Positions 25,407 through 37,204 of a stretch of DNA of 64,000 bases are shown here, piece after piece. The translations under genes were made by a program, and so were the position numbers. Source of the DNA: Podospora pseudoanserina (Eukaryota > Ascomycota > Sordariomycetes > Sordariales > Podosporaceae); contig NC_085920.1 of assembly GCF_035222485.1 (NCBI RefSeq), positions 3,286,001 to 3,350,000 of the forward strand. The letters are read 5' to 3'. Numbering within the stretch: the stretch's first letter is position 1; the number at the start of each line of letters is the position of its first letter. The notes below the pieces were generated by a model that was not told the DNA's origin, ran no database searches, and saw nothing but the letters and a program-made list of their open reading frames with translations.

Positions 25407-28400
25407 ATGGCAAGTGAGGTAGAGAGTATAGGGAAATCAGATCCCACCCAAATTTCTGAAAACAACAAACCGGACTCTCTCGATCATGCCACCAACGAAA
25501 AGAACGATGCCCCTGCTGTGACACCACCACCCAAGGACCCTCAGGCGCGCCCTGAAAGAGAGGCTACTTTCAAGGACTACCTACGGGTCTTCACCTATGC
25601 GACAAAATGGGACTTTGCCATGATGGTGGCCGCTGGCGTGGCTAGTATCGGCGCTGGTACCACGATGCCGCTCATGAACATTGTCTTTGGAAGACTGATT
25701 GGCGACTTTAACAACTACTTCACCCCCGCTGCTCAGTCACAGTCGGATTTCGAGGCACAAACCAACAAGATGGCGCTGTACATCTTTGGTCTGTTCATCG
25801 CCCGCTTCGGCCTCAACTACATCAACAAGTTCTGCTTCCGTCTCATCGGTATCCGCATGTCTGCCGCTATCAGATTGCATTACATGAGATCTCTCTTTGG
25901 CCAAACGATTCACGTCCTTGACTCGATGCCCTCTGGAGCCGCAGCCAGCACCATCACCGGAACATCCAACACGCTGCAGCTCGGTATCTCAGAGAAGCTG
26001 GGCACCTTCCTCGAGTTTTCTTCCACCATCACCACCGCCATCATCGTCGCTTTTACTTACGATTGGGCCCTCGCTCTCGTTACATCCTCCGTCATTCTGT
26101 TCATTGCTTTGGTCATCGGCACCATGCTCCCTTTTATTCTCAAAGGTCAAACAAGGCTCACCAAGGCCGAGGCAAAGGGCACATCTGTCGCGACAGAGTC
26201 CTTCAGCGCCATTAGAATGATCAGCTCCTGCGGCGCAGAGTCTCGCATGGCGAAGAAGTACGCCGAATGGGTCAAGAAGGCGAGACAAGCCGCCCAGTTT
26301 TCCTCTCCCTTCTTCTCGATCCAGTTTGGCGGCATATTCTTTGGCCTGTACGGTTCTTTTGCTTTGGCTTTCTGGTACGGGATGAAGTCTGTGGTGGAGG
26401 GACGGATCGACAACATTGGGACGATCATCATTGTGCTCACATCTGTGATGATGATGGTCATCTCTCTCGAGCGCATCTCCACCCCGCTTATTGCGGTTTC
26501 AAAGGCTATGGTTGCTGCTGCCGAGTTTTTTGCTGTTATCGATGCGCCAAAGCCGAAGATGGGAACGCTCAAGGAGCCGGATGTGACTGCGGATCAGGAT
26601 ATTGTTTTTGAGGACGTGGTGTTTGCTTACCCGAGTCGGCCGTCGAAAAAGGTGCTGGATGGGCTTAACTTGAGGATTGGGGCGAATATGAACACGGCTA
26701 TTGTTGGGCCTTCGGGGTCGGGGAAGAGCACGATTGTGGGGCTGATTGAGGGGTGGTATACGCTTCATGATCAGTATGTTATTGCCAAGGCTGTGGCGAA
26801 GGATCCGGCGAAGGAGAAGAAGGAGAAGGAGAAGGAGAAGAAGAGGAAGGAGGGGAAGGTTGTTGAGAAGAGTGAGGATGAGGAGGAGGATGGACCGGCG
26901 CCTATTGATGCTGAGGATGTTGGTCCTCCTGTTGAGCTGAGCGGGAGTATTTCGACTTGTGGGAAGGAGTTGGGGGATATTGACATCAAGTGGTGGAGAT
27001 CGCAGATTGGTCTTGTTCAGCAGGAGCCCTTCCTGTTCAATAATACCATCTTTGAGAATGTCGCTACTGGGCTTATTGGGACTGAGCATGAGAATGCGTC
27101 CAAGGAAGAGAAGATGAAGTTGGTCAAGGAGGCTTGTGCTGAGAGTTTTGCTGACGAGTTTATCGACCGGTTGCCGGATGGTTATGAGACCCAGGTTGGA
27201 GATTCCGGTGCCAAGTTGAGCGGTGGGCAGAGACAGCGCATTGCTATTGCCCGGAGTATCATCAAGAAGCCCAAGATTCTGATTCTGGACGAGGCTACCT
27301 CTGCCATCGATGTTCGCGGAGAGCGCATCGTTCAGGCTGCGCTCGAGAGAGCCTCCAAGGGCCGCACCACCATCACTATTGCCCATCGGCTGTCTACCAT
27401 CAAGAACGCGGATCGCATTGTTGTCTTGCAGAACGGAAAGGTCGCTGAAGAAGGTACCCATGACGGTCTTCTTGCCAACGAGCTCGGTGTCTACTACGGT
27501 CTTGTTCACGCCCAAAAGCTGTCGCTTGGTGAGGACACTGGCGAGGATAACCTCCAGGAGGAAGATATCGCTGCCGTTCTGACGAGGGAGAAGAGCGCCG
27601 CAATCTCAGAAAAGGACGGCACCAAGAAGAGTGTTCCCGTTTGGAAGGATCGCAACCTCATCAATGGTTTTGGCAAGCTCCTGTCAGAGCAGAAAAGTAG
27701 ATTTCCCTTCTATATCATCGCCCTCGTCGGTGCCATGGGAGCCGCCTCTGCTATTCCCATTCAAGCTTACCTCTTCGCCCAAGTCGTCGGCGTCTTCCAA
27801 GACCCCCTCAATCTGCTGGAGGGAGCCACATTCTGGTCCAAGATGTGGGCTGCCCTCGCTGCCGGCGTGGGCTTCAGCTACTTCCTCACAACCTACGTCT
27901 CAACCAGCGTCGAAGGCTTCATCTCGGCTGCCTACAAGCAAGAGTACTTTGAATCAATCCTCTTCCAACCCACATCCTACTTTGACAAAGACGACAATGC
28001 CACTGGCCAGCTCACCGCCCGGTTATCGTCTGACCCTCAGGCCTTGAAAGAAATGCTCGGCATCAACATCATGATGATGCTCATCGGCGTCTTCTCCCTC
28101 ATCGGTGCCCTTGCCATCTCCTTCGCCTTTGGCTGGAAACTCGCCCTGGTAGCCACCTGCGTCACCGTCCCTATGGGTTTGCTGGCGGGGTACTACCGCA
28201 TCCGTTACGAGCTCCAATTCAACGCCATGAACGAAGCCGTCTTCCAGGAGTCGTCCAAATTTGGCGCCGAGTCCATTTCCGCCTTCCGCACTGTCAGTGC
28301 TCTCGTCATGGAAGACAGCATCTGTAACCGGTATTCCAACCTCCTTAACGGGCACGTAACCGGCGCGTACAAAAAGGCTCGCTGGACAACCTTCATCTTT

Positions 28401-29465
28401 GCCTACGCTGACTCTGTCGGGTTGGGCTGCACCGCTCTCATCCTCTGGTACGGCGGCCGTCTCCTCGCCGCAAGGGAATACGACGTCATCGCCTTTTTGG
28501 TTACCTACATGGCCATGATCCAGGGTGCTGAGTCGGCCGGTCAGTGGCTGTCCTTCGGACCCAACGCTGCGCAGGCTGCTGCTGCGGCGAACAGGATTTT
28601 GCAGGCGAGGGATAGCAAGATTAAGGATTCCATCTCCGCGGCGGAGCAGATTCCCGACACGGAGGGGGGGATTGCTATTGAGTTGAGGGATGTTTTCTTC
28701 AAGTATCCCACGAGAGACGTTTCCATCTTTCGGGGTTTGAATATCACGATTGAGAAGGGCCAGTTTGCCGCTCTTGTTGGTGCGTCTGGGTCGGGGAAGA
28801 CGTCGATTGTTTCGTTGCTGGAGCGGTTTTATGATGTGGATAAGGGGCAGATATTGTTTAACGGGAAGGATATCTCCGAGGTTAATGTTTTTGAGTACCG
28901 GAAGTTGTTGTCGCTTGTGGCGCAGGAGCCGTCGCTTTTCCACGGGACGATTAGGGAGAATATTCTCCTGGGTGTGGACCCGGAACAGGTCAGTGAGGAG
29001 GAGCTGCATAATTGCTGCAAGGACGCGAGTATACATGAGTTCATCATGAGTTTGCCTGAGGGGTATAACACGAATATTGGGAGCAGGGGTGTTAGTCTGT
29101 CGGGGGGGCAGAAGCAGAGGTTGAGTATCGCGAGGGCGTTGATTAGGAATCCGAGGGTGTTGTTGTTGGATGAGGCGACTAGTTCGTTGGATTCGGAGAG
29201 CGAGAAGTTGGTCCAGAAGGCGTTTGAGAGGGTTGCCAAGGGGAGGACGACGGTGGCGGTGGCGCATCGGTTGGCGACGATTCAGGGGGCGGATGTGATT
29301 TATGTGTTGGGAGAGGGGAAGGTGTTGGAGAAGGGGAATCACAATGAGTTGTTGAGGAAGAAGGGGGTTTATTGGCATATGGTGAGTCTACCTTGCTTCT
29401 GAAGACATGTGTTTGGGGTATGCTAACACGATGAACAGTGCCATAATCAGGCTTTAGACCGTTAG
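25407..29465 (+). CDS. Full-length ABCB (MDR/Ste6-type) ABC transporter
   Basis: ATP-driven exporter with TMD-NBD-TMD-NBD order, probably in the plasma membrane. Exon 1 is 25407-29381; an intron with GCTAAC branch site leads to a 27-nt last exon coding CHNQALDR, the usual end of fungal MDR proteins; 1333 residues. NBD1: Walker A GPSGSGKST (434-442), Q-loop IGLVQQEP, signature LSGGQRQR, Walker B ILILDEATSAID. NBD2: Walker A GASGSGKTS, signature LSGGQKQR, Walker B VLLLDEATSSLD. All catalytic motifs are intact in both halves. Odd: between Walker A and the Q-loop of NBD1 a Lys/Glu-rich insert (from about residue 459) makes the spacing about 97 residues instead of the 42 of human ABCB1. Substrate unknown; drug or lipid export is a family-level guess. 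Confidence 0.95.
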
Positions 29466-29536
29466 AGATTTCGATTCTTGTTCATGACTTGACAATATGG
29501 GGGGGTTTGACGTGGTTTTTTCTTGGATATACTTTT

Positions 29537-29574
<38 letters not shown>

Positions 29575-30198
29575 GATTTGGGCTTTGAGGTCGACATACA
29601 TCCAACTCATTCTTATATAGCAAGCGAGCGAGCGCGCACCTTGTTTTTATAAATATTCCACACATATAATAGATATTCTTTTGGTCAAGATGATGTGCCA
29701 CTTTCATGCCAAGTGCTTCCATTGAGGTTTGCTTGTCGGTATTGAAAGTTCATGAAGAATTAACCATCCTGATCAACTAATTAGATTCAACAACTTTCTT
29801 CATGTCAGTCTTCAATGTAAGTTTACTACTTTAGTCCATCAACTGCCAAACGTTCATTTACGTCACTTTTCGCACCGGTATAGTCGCGGCAACCCCCCAC
29901 CTTAAGCTCAAACAAGCTCTTATCTCTCGCCAGCTTCCCCTCCATGGCGTCCTCGGAGAAAGCGATATCCTGCCGGCAGAGATCGCTACCACAACCGACT
30001 GGTCTCATTGGACCCTGGTGTAAGTGCTGAAGATAAAGGCAGAGGAGCAGAACAGGATTGCTGCATTTCCGCTGAGGGTTATAAGGCCTGGAACCTTTTT
30101 ACCCGAGTTATATACAAACTGCCTCTCCCAGGTTCTTCTATCTCCAATTGCCTTCTTGATTTGTTTTTGTCTTTGTTTGTAAAGTTTACATCAGCGCC
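29466..30198. other. Spacer with long T tract
   Basis: 3' flank of the ABC transporter and 5' flank of the SDR gene. The main feature is the 35-nt T run described separately; no coding frame recognised. Confidence 0.6.
29539..29573 (+). repeat. Poly(T) tract, 35 nt
   Basis: Uninterrupted run of 35 T about 75 nt after the ABC transporter stop. It could be a relic poly(A) insertion or simple slippage; no flanking duplication is seen. Confidence 0.9.
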
Positions 30199-31320
30199 AT
30201 GGACTCGACAGACGAATTCAGCCCTTATCGTGAGGATGGAAAGCTTGTATGTTCCTCCTCCCTTTCTTTTGTTCATTGAACATGGAATATGACCTCGGAA
30301 ACTAATCAGATCACCAACAAAAGTACGGCTTCGTCTGCGTAGTAACCGGCGCCTCCCACCCCATAGGACAAGCCATCATCCAAGAGTTAGCCGGTAAGCA
30401 AAATATCCCTCTCAATATCCCTATCAGATAATCCACAACCATGTACTGACCACTCTTTCTCCATCCCCAGCCCACGGAGCGGCAGCCATCTACGGTAACT
30501 CCCCCCCTTCCCCCCCTTTTCTCCCGATAACTAACCCCCGTACCTAGCATGCGACCACCCCCCTCCTCTAACACCACCACAACCGCCCAATCCACCTCCC
30601 TCCCTCCCCTCCCCCTCCCACCACCTCACAAAAATAATCCCTTACCCCACTTCCCCCCCTCCCCAGCAATAGAACACGAAACCCTCGCCCTAATCGACGA
30701 GATCCTCGCCTCCTTCGGCCGCCTAGACATCTGGATCTGCTCCCCATCCCCCTTCCCTCCTCCCCCGCCCTCAATCTTTTCCACCACAACCCCCATTCTA
30801 CACTCCCTCTTCGAAACCCACGCCCTCGGCCCATTCTTCGCGTTGAAGCACGCCCCCGCAGCAATGGGCAAGTTATCACCCCAAAAGGGGGGCTACCCAA
30901 ACGCTGTGAGGAAAACGCAAAAATACGGGAGTATCATCACTGTTATTGGTGGTGAAGGGGAAAAGGGAGGCGGGGTGGGGTACGAGATGGTACGGGGTGC
31001 GGTTTTGGGGGTTGTGAAAGGGGGTTGGGGTGTTGAAGGGGACGGGGGTGAGGGGAACGCGGTTTGCGTTGGTTTTGTCGGGGAAGGGGGGAGGAGAGGG
31101 ATGATGTGCCGCTTGGGAGGGCTGCGAAACCTAGGGAGATCGCGAGGGTGGTTGGGTTTCTCGCGAGTGGGTTTTCGAGTTATGTCACGGGGGCGAGTTT
31201 GGTTGTGGATGGGGGGGTTAGGTGGGTTGCTCTCTTTGATGTTGTTGTGGTGGTGAGCGTGACTGGGGTGGCTAACAAGTGAGATATAGTGCTATGGGTC
31301 CGAATATTGTTCCCATTTAA
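30199..31320 (+). pseudogene. Short-chain dehydrogenase/reductase, frame broken at several homopolymer runs
   Basis: SDR-fold reductase remnant. Exons with good splice sites code MDSTDEFSPYREDGKL (30199-30246), YGFVCVVTGASHPIGQAIIQ with the T-G-x3-G-x-G cofactor motif (30324-30393), AHGAAAIY (30471-30494), then a longer exon from 30548. From there similarity to SDRs continues but hops frames: L-T-K-I-I-P-Y-P runs into a stop, ETLALIDEILASFGRLDIW is in another frame, and the C-terminal block [20 protein letters not shown] in a third. Each hop falls in a C- or G-run. A final intron (31222-31289) would lead to SAMGPNIVPI. An acceptor at 30666 would bypass the first break but delete a core strand. 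The usual Y-x3-K is Y-E-M-V-R. Either a decaying gene or local assembly error; neighbours are intact. Confidence 0.6.
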
Positions 31321-31944
31321 GGTCTGGGCGGTTTACTGGCGAAGGAGATGCTGGAGCAAGGGAACCTATTCATTACCTAGCTTTTGGGGGATAGTTCAAG
31401 AGAATCTATGTTTGGGATCAGGATGAAGAGCAATAACCTTGGAGGTGTGTCAGACAACACAAATATACTGGTTTTGTTGATCGTTCTTGTTTGTTATCAC
31501 GTAAGTTTCAGAGCAAGCAAGTCCATGGATGGTGCTCCAGATCAAGTTTACGCTTGGCCCATGCACACCTAGAAAAGGGGCAACAGGTAGCAGTACTTAT
31601 CAGGGACTATACTATTCTTCCCCAAGTGGTAGGCTCTTGGAAAGCTTATAGACGGCACACAACAACAGCGCAAGCGGGCGATAAAGCCCAGCTGACACAC
31701 AGCAAAAGACTACGTTTTAGGGGTGGATTGTTGGTTGGTACACAGGAGGCCAGCGGCAGTGCTCGCACGATGCGATACGTCAAGTGAGACTCTCTCAGAA
31801 CTAGTTTATACAAAGGGAATACAACTGCCTTCCCTTGCCCCACATCTCTTTTTCCTGCTCACTCTCAGTGTATGGTTGATGATGGGAAGAAAAAGGCGAG
31901 CTTCTATCGCGCAAAGAACCGCTTTTTTGACACTAAACGGCAAT
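31321..31944. other. Spacer between convergent SDR and ATP3
   Basis: Convergent 3' flanks. Short domain-free frames only; nothing recognised. Confidence 0.6.
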
Positions 31945-33198
31945 TTACATGTCCGCAGAGGCGGTGGCACCAGTGATAATCTCAACCAACTCGCCGGTAA
32001 TGACGGCCTGGCGGGTGCGGTTGAAGAGAATCTGGTACTTGCTGATCATCTCACCAGCGTTCTTGGAAGCGTTCTGTGACGGGTGGGTCAGATACCAGTT
32101 CATGAAACTCGTATGAGTAAAACAAAAACTTACATCCATGGCGTTGCGGCGGGCAGAGATCTCGCAAGCGTGACCCTCAGCAAGAGCCCAGTAGAGCGAG
32201 TTGGCAAGGGTGTACTCGCGGAGGTTGGGAAGGACACCCTCCTCGACCTCGAAAGCGGCAAAGTTGGCTATTACAGCAAAAATTAGCCAGAGGTTCATCA
32301 AGACATTCATGCATCGAGACAAGGTCTACGCACGGGAGTTGGCAAAGGCCTCCTCGGAAAATCCCTCAATGATGGTGGGCTCGTAGCTGGTGGCGTTGAT
32401 GAACTTGTTGTAGAGAATCTCAACCTCGGAGTAGTCGCCCTGGAGCTGGACGATCTGGTCGACGATGGACTGAGCCTCGGTGAAGGTGGGGACGTCCTTG
32501 CCAACGCCAGAGAAGTTCAGGACGATGTTCTTAGCATGCGTACGGGAGAGCTGGGCCTTGGCCTTCTCGCCGAGGATGACGAGGTCGAAGTTGTCCCCCT
32601 CGGTGGCAGCCCTTCGGCGGATGAAGCGGGCAAGACCAGAGTGAACACCACCGCAAAGACCCTTGTCGGAGCTGCAGACGACGACGAGCTTCTTCTTGCC
32701 CTCGCCCTCGAGGGGCTTTGTCTCGGCCGACTGGTAGACCTTGTTGCTGGTCTCGCCGTAGCTGCGCGACTCGGTCATGGCACGCTGGGCACGGTTGAGC
32801 TTGGTCGAGGCAACGATCTTCATCGTCTTGGTGATCTTCTCGATGTTGCGAATCGACTTGAGGCGGCCCTCGATTTCACGGAGGGTAGCGAAGGTGGCGG
32901 CCGGAGCAGCAGCCCTGCATGTCGCAACCGTGGGTTAGTATTTTGTGTTCTTGCTGCATTGTCCTCTTTTCTTTCCGTCTTCATCTATGCCATCTTCCCC
33001 AACCCAGAGATGCTCTCTCTCCACCAGACCGAAATATATCGTGTGTTGTTGTGCTGTCGGTGCTGCTCGGGCCTCTCGACGGCTTTTGCTAGGGAGCTCG
33101 GGGCATGACGAAAAAGTCCAGGGAAAGGCATTTGCAACATACCGGGAGGAGGCGGCAGCGCCGGCTCTCAAAGCCGGACGGGCAGCTCTTGACAGCAT
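31945..33198 (-). CDS. ATP3: ATP synthase F1 subunit gamma, mitochondrial
   Basis: Rotor shaft of the F1 catalytic head in the mitochondrial matrix. Four exons: 33198-33143, 32914-32334, 32267-32134, 32073-31945; 299 residues, the normal size. A presequence rich in Arg and Ala (MLSRAARPALRAGAAASSR) precedes the first rotor helix (ATLREIEGRLKSIRNIEKIT, then KTMKIVASTKLNRAQ). The middle has VVVCSSDKGLCGGVHSGLAR, and the C-terminal helix ends with KNAGEMISKYQILFNRTRQ and AVITGELVEIITGA, the signature of the family. The final residues are S-A-D-M. Divergent from TOP1 across an 862-bp spacer that may be a shared promoter. Confidence 0.97.
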
Positions 33199-34060
33199 GG
33201 CGAAAGGATCTGGGGATAGTTCTCTGCTGGCTGGCTGTGGCCCCGGTTGACCACGATAAATGTGCTGGCGTCAATTGAGCAGCAGCAGCGGGAGGTTGTG
33301 GCTCAATCGATCGGAGGTGCAATTGGCGTGAGAGGTTTGCTGAGCTTCGGCTCCACACGGACCACACCCCATCCCGCTTCCTGCTCGTGCCTCCCGTCCG
33401 CCCTCTCAGCCTGTTGTGGCTTGTCTTTCCGTGTTTCCAGGGTTCCCGGCAGTGGGCGGGGCACCTCAGAGGCTGACTTGCCAGTGTCTGACAGCTGGCA
33501 GAGACCGGAATTCCAGTGTTGGATGCTCTCTTCAGGGCCCCACCAGAAAAGATGGTACTAGCTTAGTCATGGCTTGCTTTTCTCTTCACGCTACGAAACT
33601 TGAGCTGCGTGTCTGCGAAGAAGGCTACCTTACCAAGGCTGGCCAAGTGTGGATCCCCCCGTGGCCCATAATTATCTTTAACCTCGTCCTGTCGCTGCTT
33701 GGATTCGTGGAATCCCTCTTTTTTCCCCTGCCTGGTTCTTCCTTCTCACCTCACACGTTCTCTGTCTCACGCATTGCCTTGCCCTATAGACCAGAGGCCG
33801 TCGACTGCGCGTCTTTCCCTCATCCAAAAACCCCCGACTTTCCCTTCAGGAGCCGAGCAACATTCCTTCCCCTTCCGAGAGCCGGCCTTTCTTACAGGAC
33901 TCGGCCAGTTTTGCTTTTTGCGAATCGCCCATTTTCCAGACTACGCCTACCGTCTTCGACGACTGCGCCGCTTCGCACCTTCCTCGCCAGCCAACTCCGC
34001 TTCGTCTTCGTTGACCGATCGATTTTAATATCAATCAAAACTCTGCAATCCAACTTGATC
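33199..34060. other. Divergent promoter between ATP3 and TOP1
   Basis: 862 bp separating two head-to-head housekeeping genes. The second half is strongly C/T-rich on the plus strand, as in a TOP1 5' leader. Open frames here lack domains. Confidence 0.5.
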
Positions 34061-37000
34061 ATGGCTTCCGACAGTTCTGACGATGACAGGCCTTTGGCAG
34101 GCACGAACGGTCACAGTAAGTTTAACTACTCGGTGCCAGAGAACAGATATTCTCTCGCTCTGCAACACCATTTTTCGCCCCTTCACGGTATGCACTGTGA
34201 CACGCCCTGGTATTCGTGCCAGGTTGACGTGGTACAGTCCTCACCGCGAGCTTTCGACTGCTTGCACTCGCCTGCCTTCTTGCAGGCCTCGTGCAGTTGA
34301 ATGCTATTGTTGCTTGACGCGCAGTCGAAGCACAACCACGGCAAGAAGCAACCTCACTGACATTCTCACCATCAGAGTCCGCTCCCAAGATCTCACCAGC
34401 CACCGACCGCAAGATGGATAAACTCGCTTCCAGGGCCCGTCCGGCGCCCCCAAACGTCTCGATTCGCAACGGCCCTGTGGAAGACAACGCGATGGACATC
34501 GACACCACACCCAACGGAGGCCCCAAGCGGAAAGCGCGCAGCTCTGTTGGTCAGACGGTCAGTTACAAGGACGAGTCGGACAGTGACGATGGCGCACCAC
34601 TGGTAGGTCATCTCGGTTATCATGTGTACAACTCCTTTAGCTTACCATCTCCCAGGCCAAGCGTCAAAAGTCCAAACACAAGCAAGAAGACTCCGATAGT
34701 GACGATGAGCCAATTGCGAGAAAGAAGAATGGCGCCAGGTTGCCTCCTTCCATCAAGAACACCGCCATGGTTGATTCCTCCGATGATGACCAGCCTCTAG
34801 GAACCAAGATCGCTCAGAGGAAGGCGGCGATTGAGAAGTCTGCTGGCAAGAAGAAGCCGGCTGCGAAGAAGGCGATCAAAGACGAGTCGGATGACGAGCC
34901 GCTGGCTAAGCCCAAGAAGCGTCAATCAAATGGTGTCTCGGCCGCGAAAAAGACCAACGGCGTCAAGAAAGAGGAGTCGGATTCGGATTCGGATGCCCCC
35001 ATCGCCAAGAAGGTGAAGAAGGAGGCTCCTGCCAAAGCCAAGGTCAAGGCCACTGCTGCTCCTGCCAAAAAGGGCAGGTTGGTCAAGGAGGAATCGGTGG
35101 CCAACAGTGCTGCTGACGAAGAGGAAGAGGAGGAGTATCGGTGGTGGGACGCGCCAAAGAAGGAGGACGATTCCATCAAGTGGACCACCTTGGAGCACAA
35201 TGGTGTCCTCTTCCCGCCCGCCTACGAGCCTCTCCCCAAGGATGTCAAGCTCATATACGACGGCACGCCGGTCAATTTGCATGTGGATGCCGAGGAGGTG
35301 GCGACATTTTTCGGTGCGATGCTTCATTCCACCCAGAACGTCGAGAATCCCACCTTCCAGAAGAACTTCTTTAAAGATTTCAGGGATGTTCTCAAGGAGA
35401 CCGGTGGTGCCAAAGACCAGAATGGCAAGCCTGTTGACATCAAAGAGTTCGCCAAGCTCGACTTCACCAAGATCTTTGAGTACTACAAGGGTCTCAGCGA
35501 CGCGAAAAAGGCTCGCCCGGCTGCTGAGAAGAAGGCGGAAAAAGCTGAGAAGGACAAGTTCGAGGCGCCCTACATGTACTGCAAGTGGGATGGCCGGAAA
35601 GAAAAGGTGGGCAACTTCCGCGTCGAACCGCCTGGACTTTTCCGTGGCCGTGGTGAGCATCCCAAAACCGGCACTGTCAAGAAGCGTGTCATGCCTGAGC
35701 AAGTCACGATCAACATCGGCAAGGAGGCCAAGGTCCCAGATCCGCCGGCCGGACACAAGTGGAAGGCTGTGCAACACGATAACAAGGCAACATGGCTCGC
35801 CATGTGGCAGGAGAACGTCAACGGCAATTACAAGTATGTGATGCTGGCTGCCAACAGTACCGTCAAGGGCCAAGCCGACTACAAGAAGTTTGAGAAGGCT
35901 CGCGAGCTCAACAAGCATATTGCGAGGATCCGAGCCGACTATACCGCTGAGCTCAAATCCGAGATTATGGCTGAACGACAACGCGCCACCGCCATGTATC
36001 TCATTGACAAGTTTGCGCTCAGAGCTGGCAATGAGAAGGACACCGAGAACGAGGCCGAGACGGTAGGCTGCTGTTCGCTCAAGTTCGAACACGTTACGCT
36101 CAGGGAGCCCAACACGGTTATTTTTGACTTCCTGGGCAAAGACAGTATCCGCTTCTACAACGAGTTCACGGTGGAACGGCAGGTCTTCAAGAACTTGAAG
36201 CTGTTCAAGAAGCCTCCAAAGGCGGATGGTGATGACATTTTTGACAGGCTCACGGTAAGTTTTGATCGCTTTTGAGAAGGGCCCGCAGCTAGTCTAACGC
36301 ATCTGGCAGACCTCTCAACTCAACAAGCATCTCTCCAACTACATGCCCGGCCTCACAGCAAAGGTGTTCCGTACCTACAATGCCTCCCACACGATGTCAA
36401 CACTTCTTCAATCTCTCTCGGTCGAAAACAGGACCATGGCTGAGAAGATCAAGCTGTACAACGATTGTAACCGTGAGGTGGCCGTGATTTGCAATCACAA
36501 GCGTACGGTTGGCGCAGCTCACGAGGCGCAAATGGAGAAGCTTGCAGACCGCATCAAGGGCCTCAAGTATCAGAAGTGGCGCACCAAGATGATGATGCTT
36601 GATCTCGATCCCAAGCTTAAGAAGAAGAAGGGCGCCGAGTACTTTGCCCTCGACGAGGACATTACCCAGGAGTGGCTCTTGGAACACCAGAAGTTCCTTG
36701 TGGAGGAGCAGAGGACCAAGATCCAGAAGAAGTTTGAGAAGGACAACGAGAAGCGCGTTGCCGATGGCGAAGCTGAGTTGGACGAAAAGGAGCTCAAGGA
36801 GCGCCTCAAGGTGGCTGCGGAGCTCGAAGCCAAGTACAAGAAGGAGAACAAGACCAAGAAGGTGGAGGCCGAGGGCAAGGGCCCCGCCGTCGAGAAGCTT
36901 GAGGCGGCCATCAGCAAGTTTGATGACCGCATCAAGACGCTCGAACTGCAATGTGCCGATCGTGAGGGCAACAAGGAGGTGGCCCTGGGCACATCCAAGA

Positions 37001-37204
37001 TCGTGAGTTTTGTCGCAATGAAGTCTTGTCTTCGATGTTTCGTACTAACCTGGTCCCTTCCAGAACTACATCGACCCCCGTCTCACAGTCGTTTTCGCCA
37101 AGAAGTTCAACGTTCCTATTGAGAAGTTCTTCTCCAAGACGCTACGCGACAAGTTCAAGTGGGCGATTGAGTCGGTCGGCGACGACGACACGTGGGAGTT
37201 CTGA
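34061..37204 (+). CDS. TOP1: DNA topoisomerase I (type IB)
   Basis: Relaxes supercoils by a transient 3'-phosphotyrosyl nick in nuclear DNA. Five exons: 34061-34115, 34376-34602, 34656-36254, 36310-37002, 37064-37204; 904 residues. The N-terminal third is charged and disordered with repeated DESDSDD/DESDDEP acidic patches between Lys stretches, typical nuclear targeting tails. The core begins near [20 protein letters not shown] and includes [20 protein letters not shown] with the catalytic Arg region, [23 protein letters not shown] and [12 protein letters not shown] Lys/Glu coiled-coil linker leads to the C-terminal SKINYIDPR, whose Tyr860 is the nucleophile. The last intron falls between K-I and N-Y, so Tyr860 sits two codons into the final exon. 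The first intron, 260 nt, is long for this window. Confidence 0.97.

Noticed and set aside
28023-29378. Open frame of 451 codons on the minus strand
   Set aside because: It is exactly antisense to the ABC transporter NBD2 and TMD2, is Arg/Leu/Gln-rich as expected of a shadow frame, and has no domain.
29539-29573. T35 tract as the tail of a retrotransposed copy
   Set aside because: No target-site duplication and no adjacent element sequence; simple homopolymer expansion is enough.
34926-36092. Open frame of 388 codons on the minus strand
   Set aside because: Antisense to TOP1, Leu/Val/Asp-rich composition mirrors the codon bias of TOP1.
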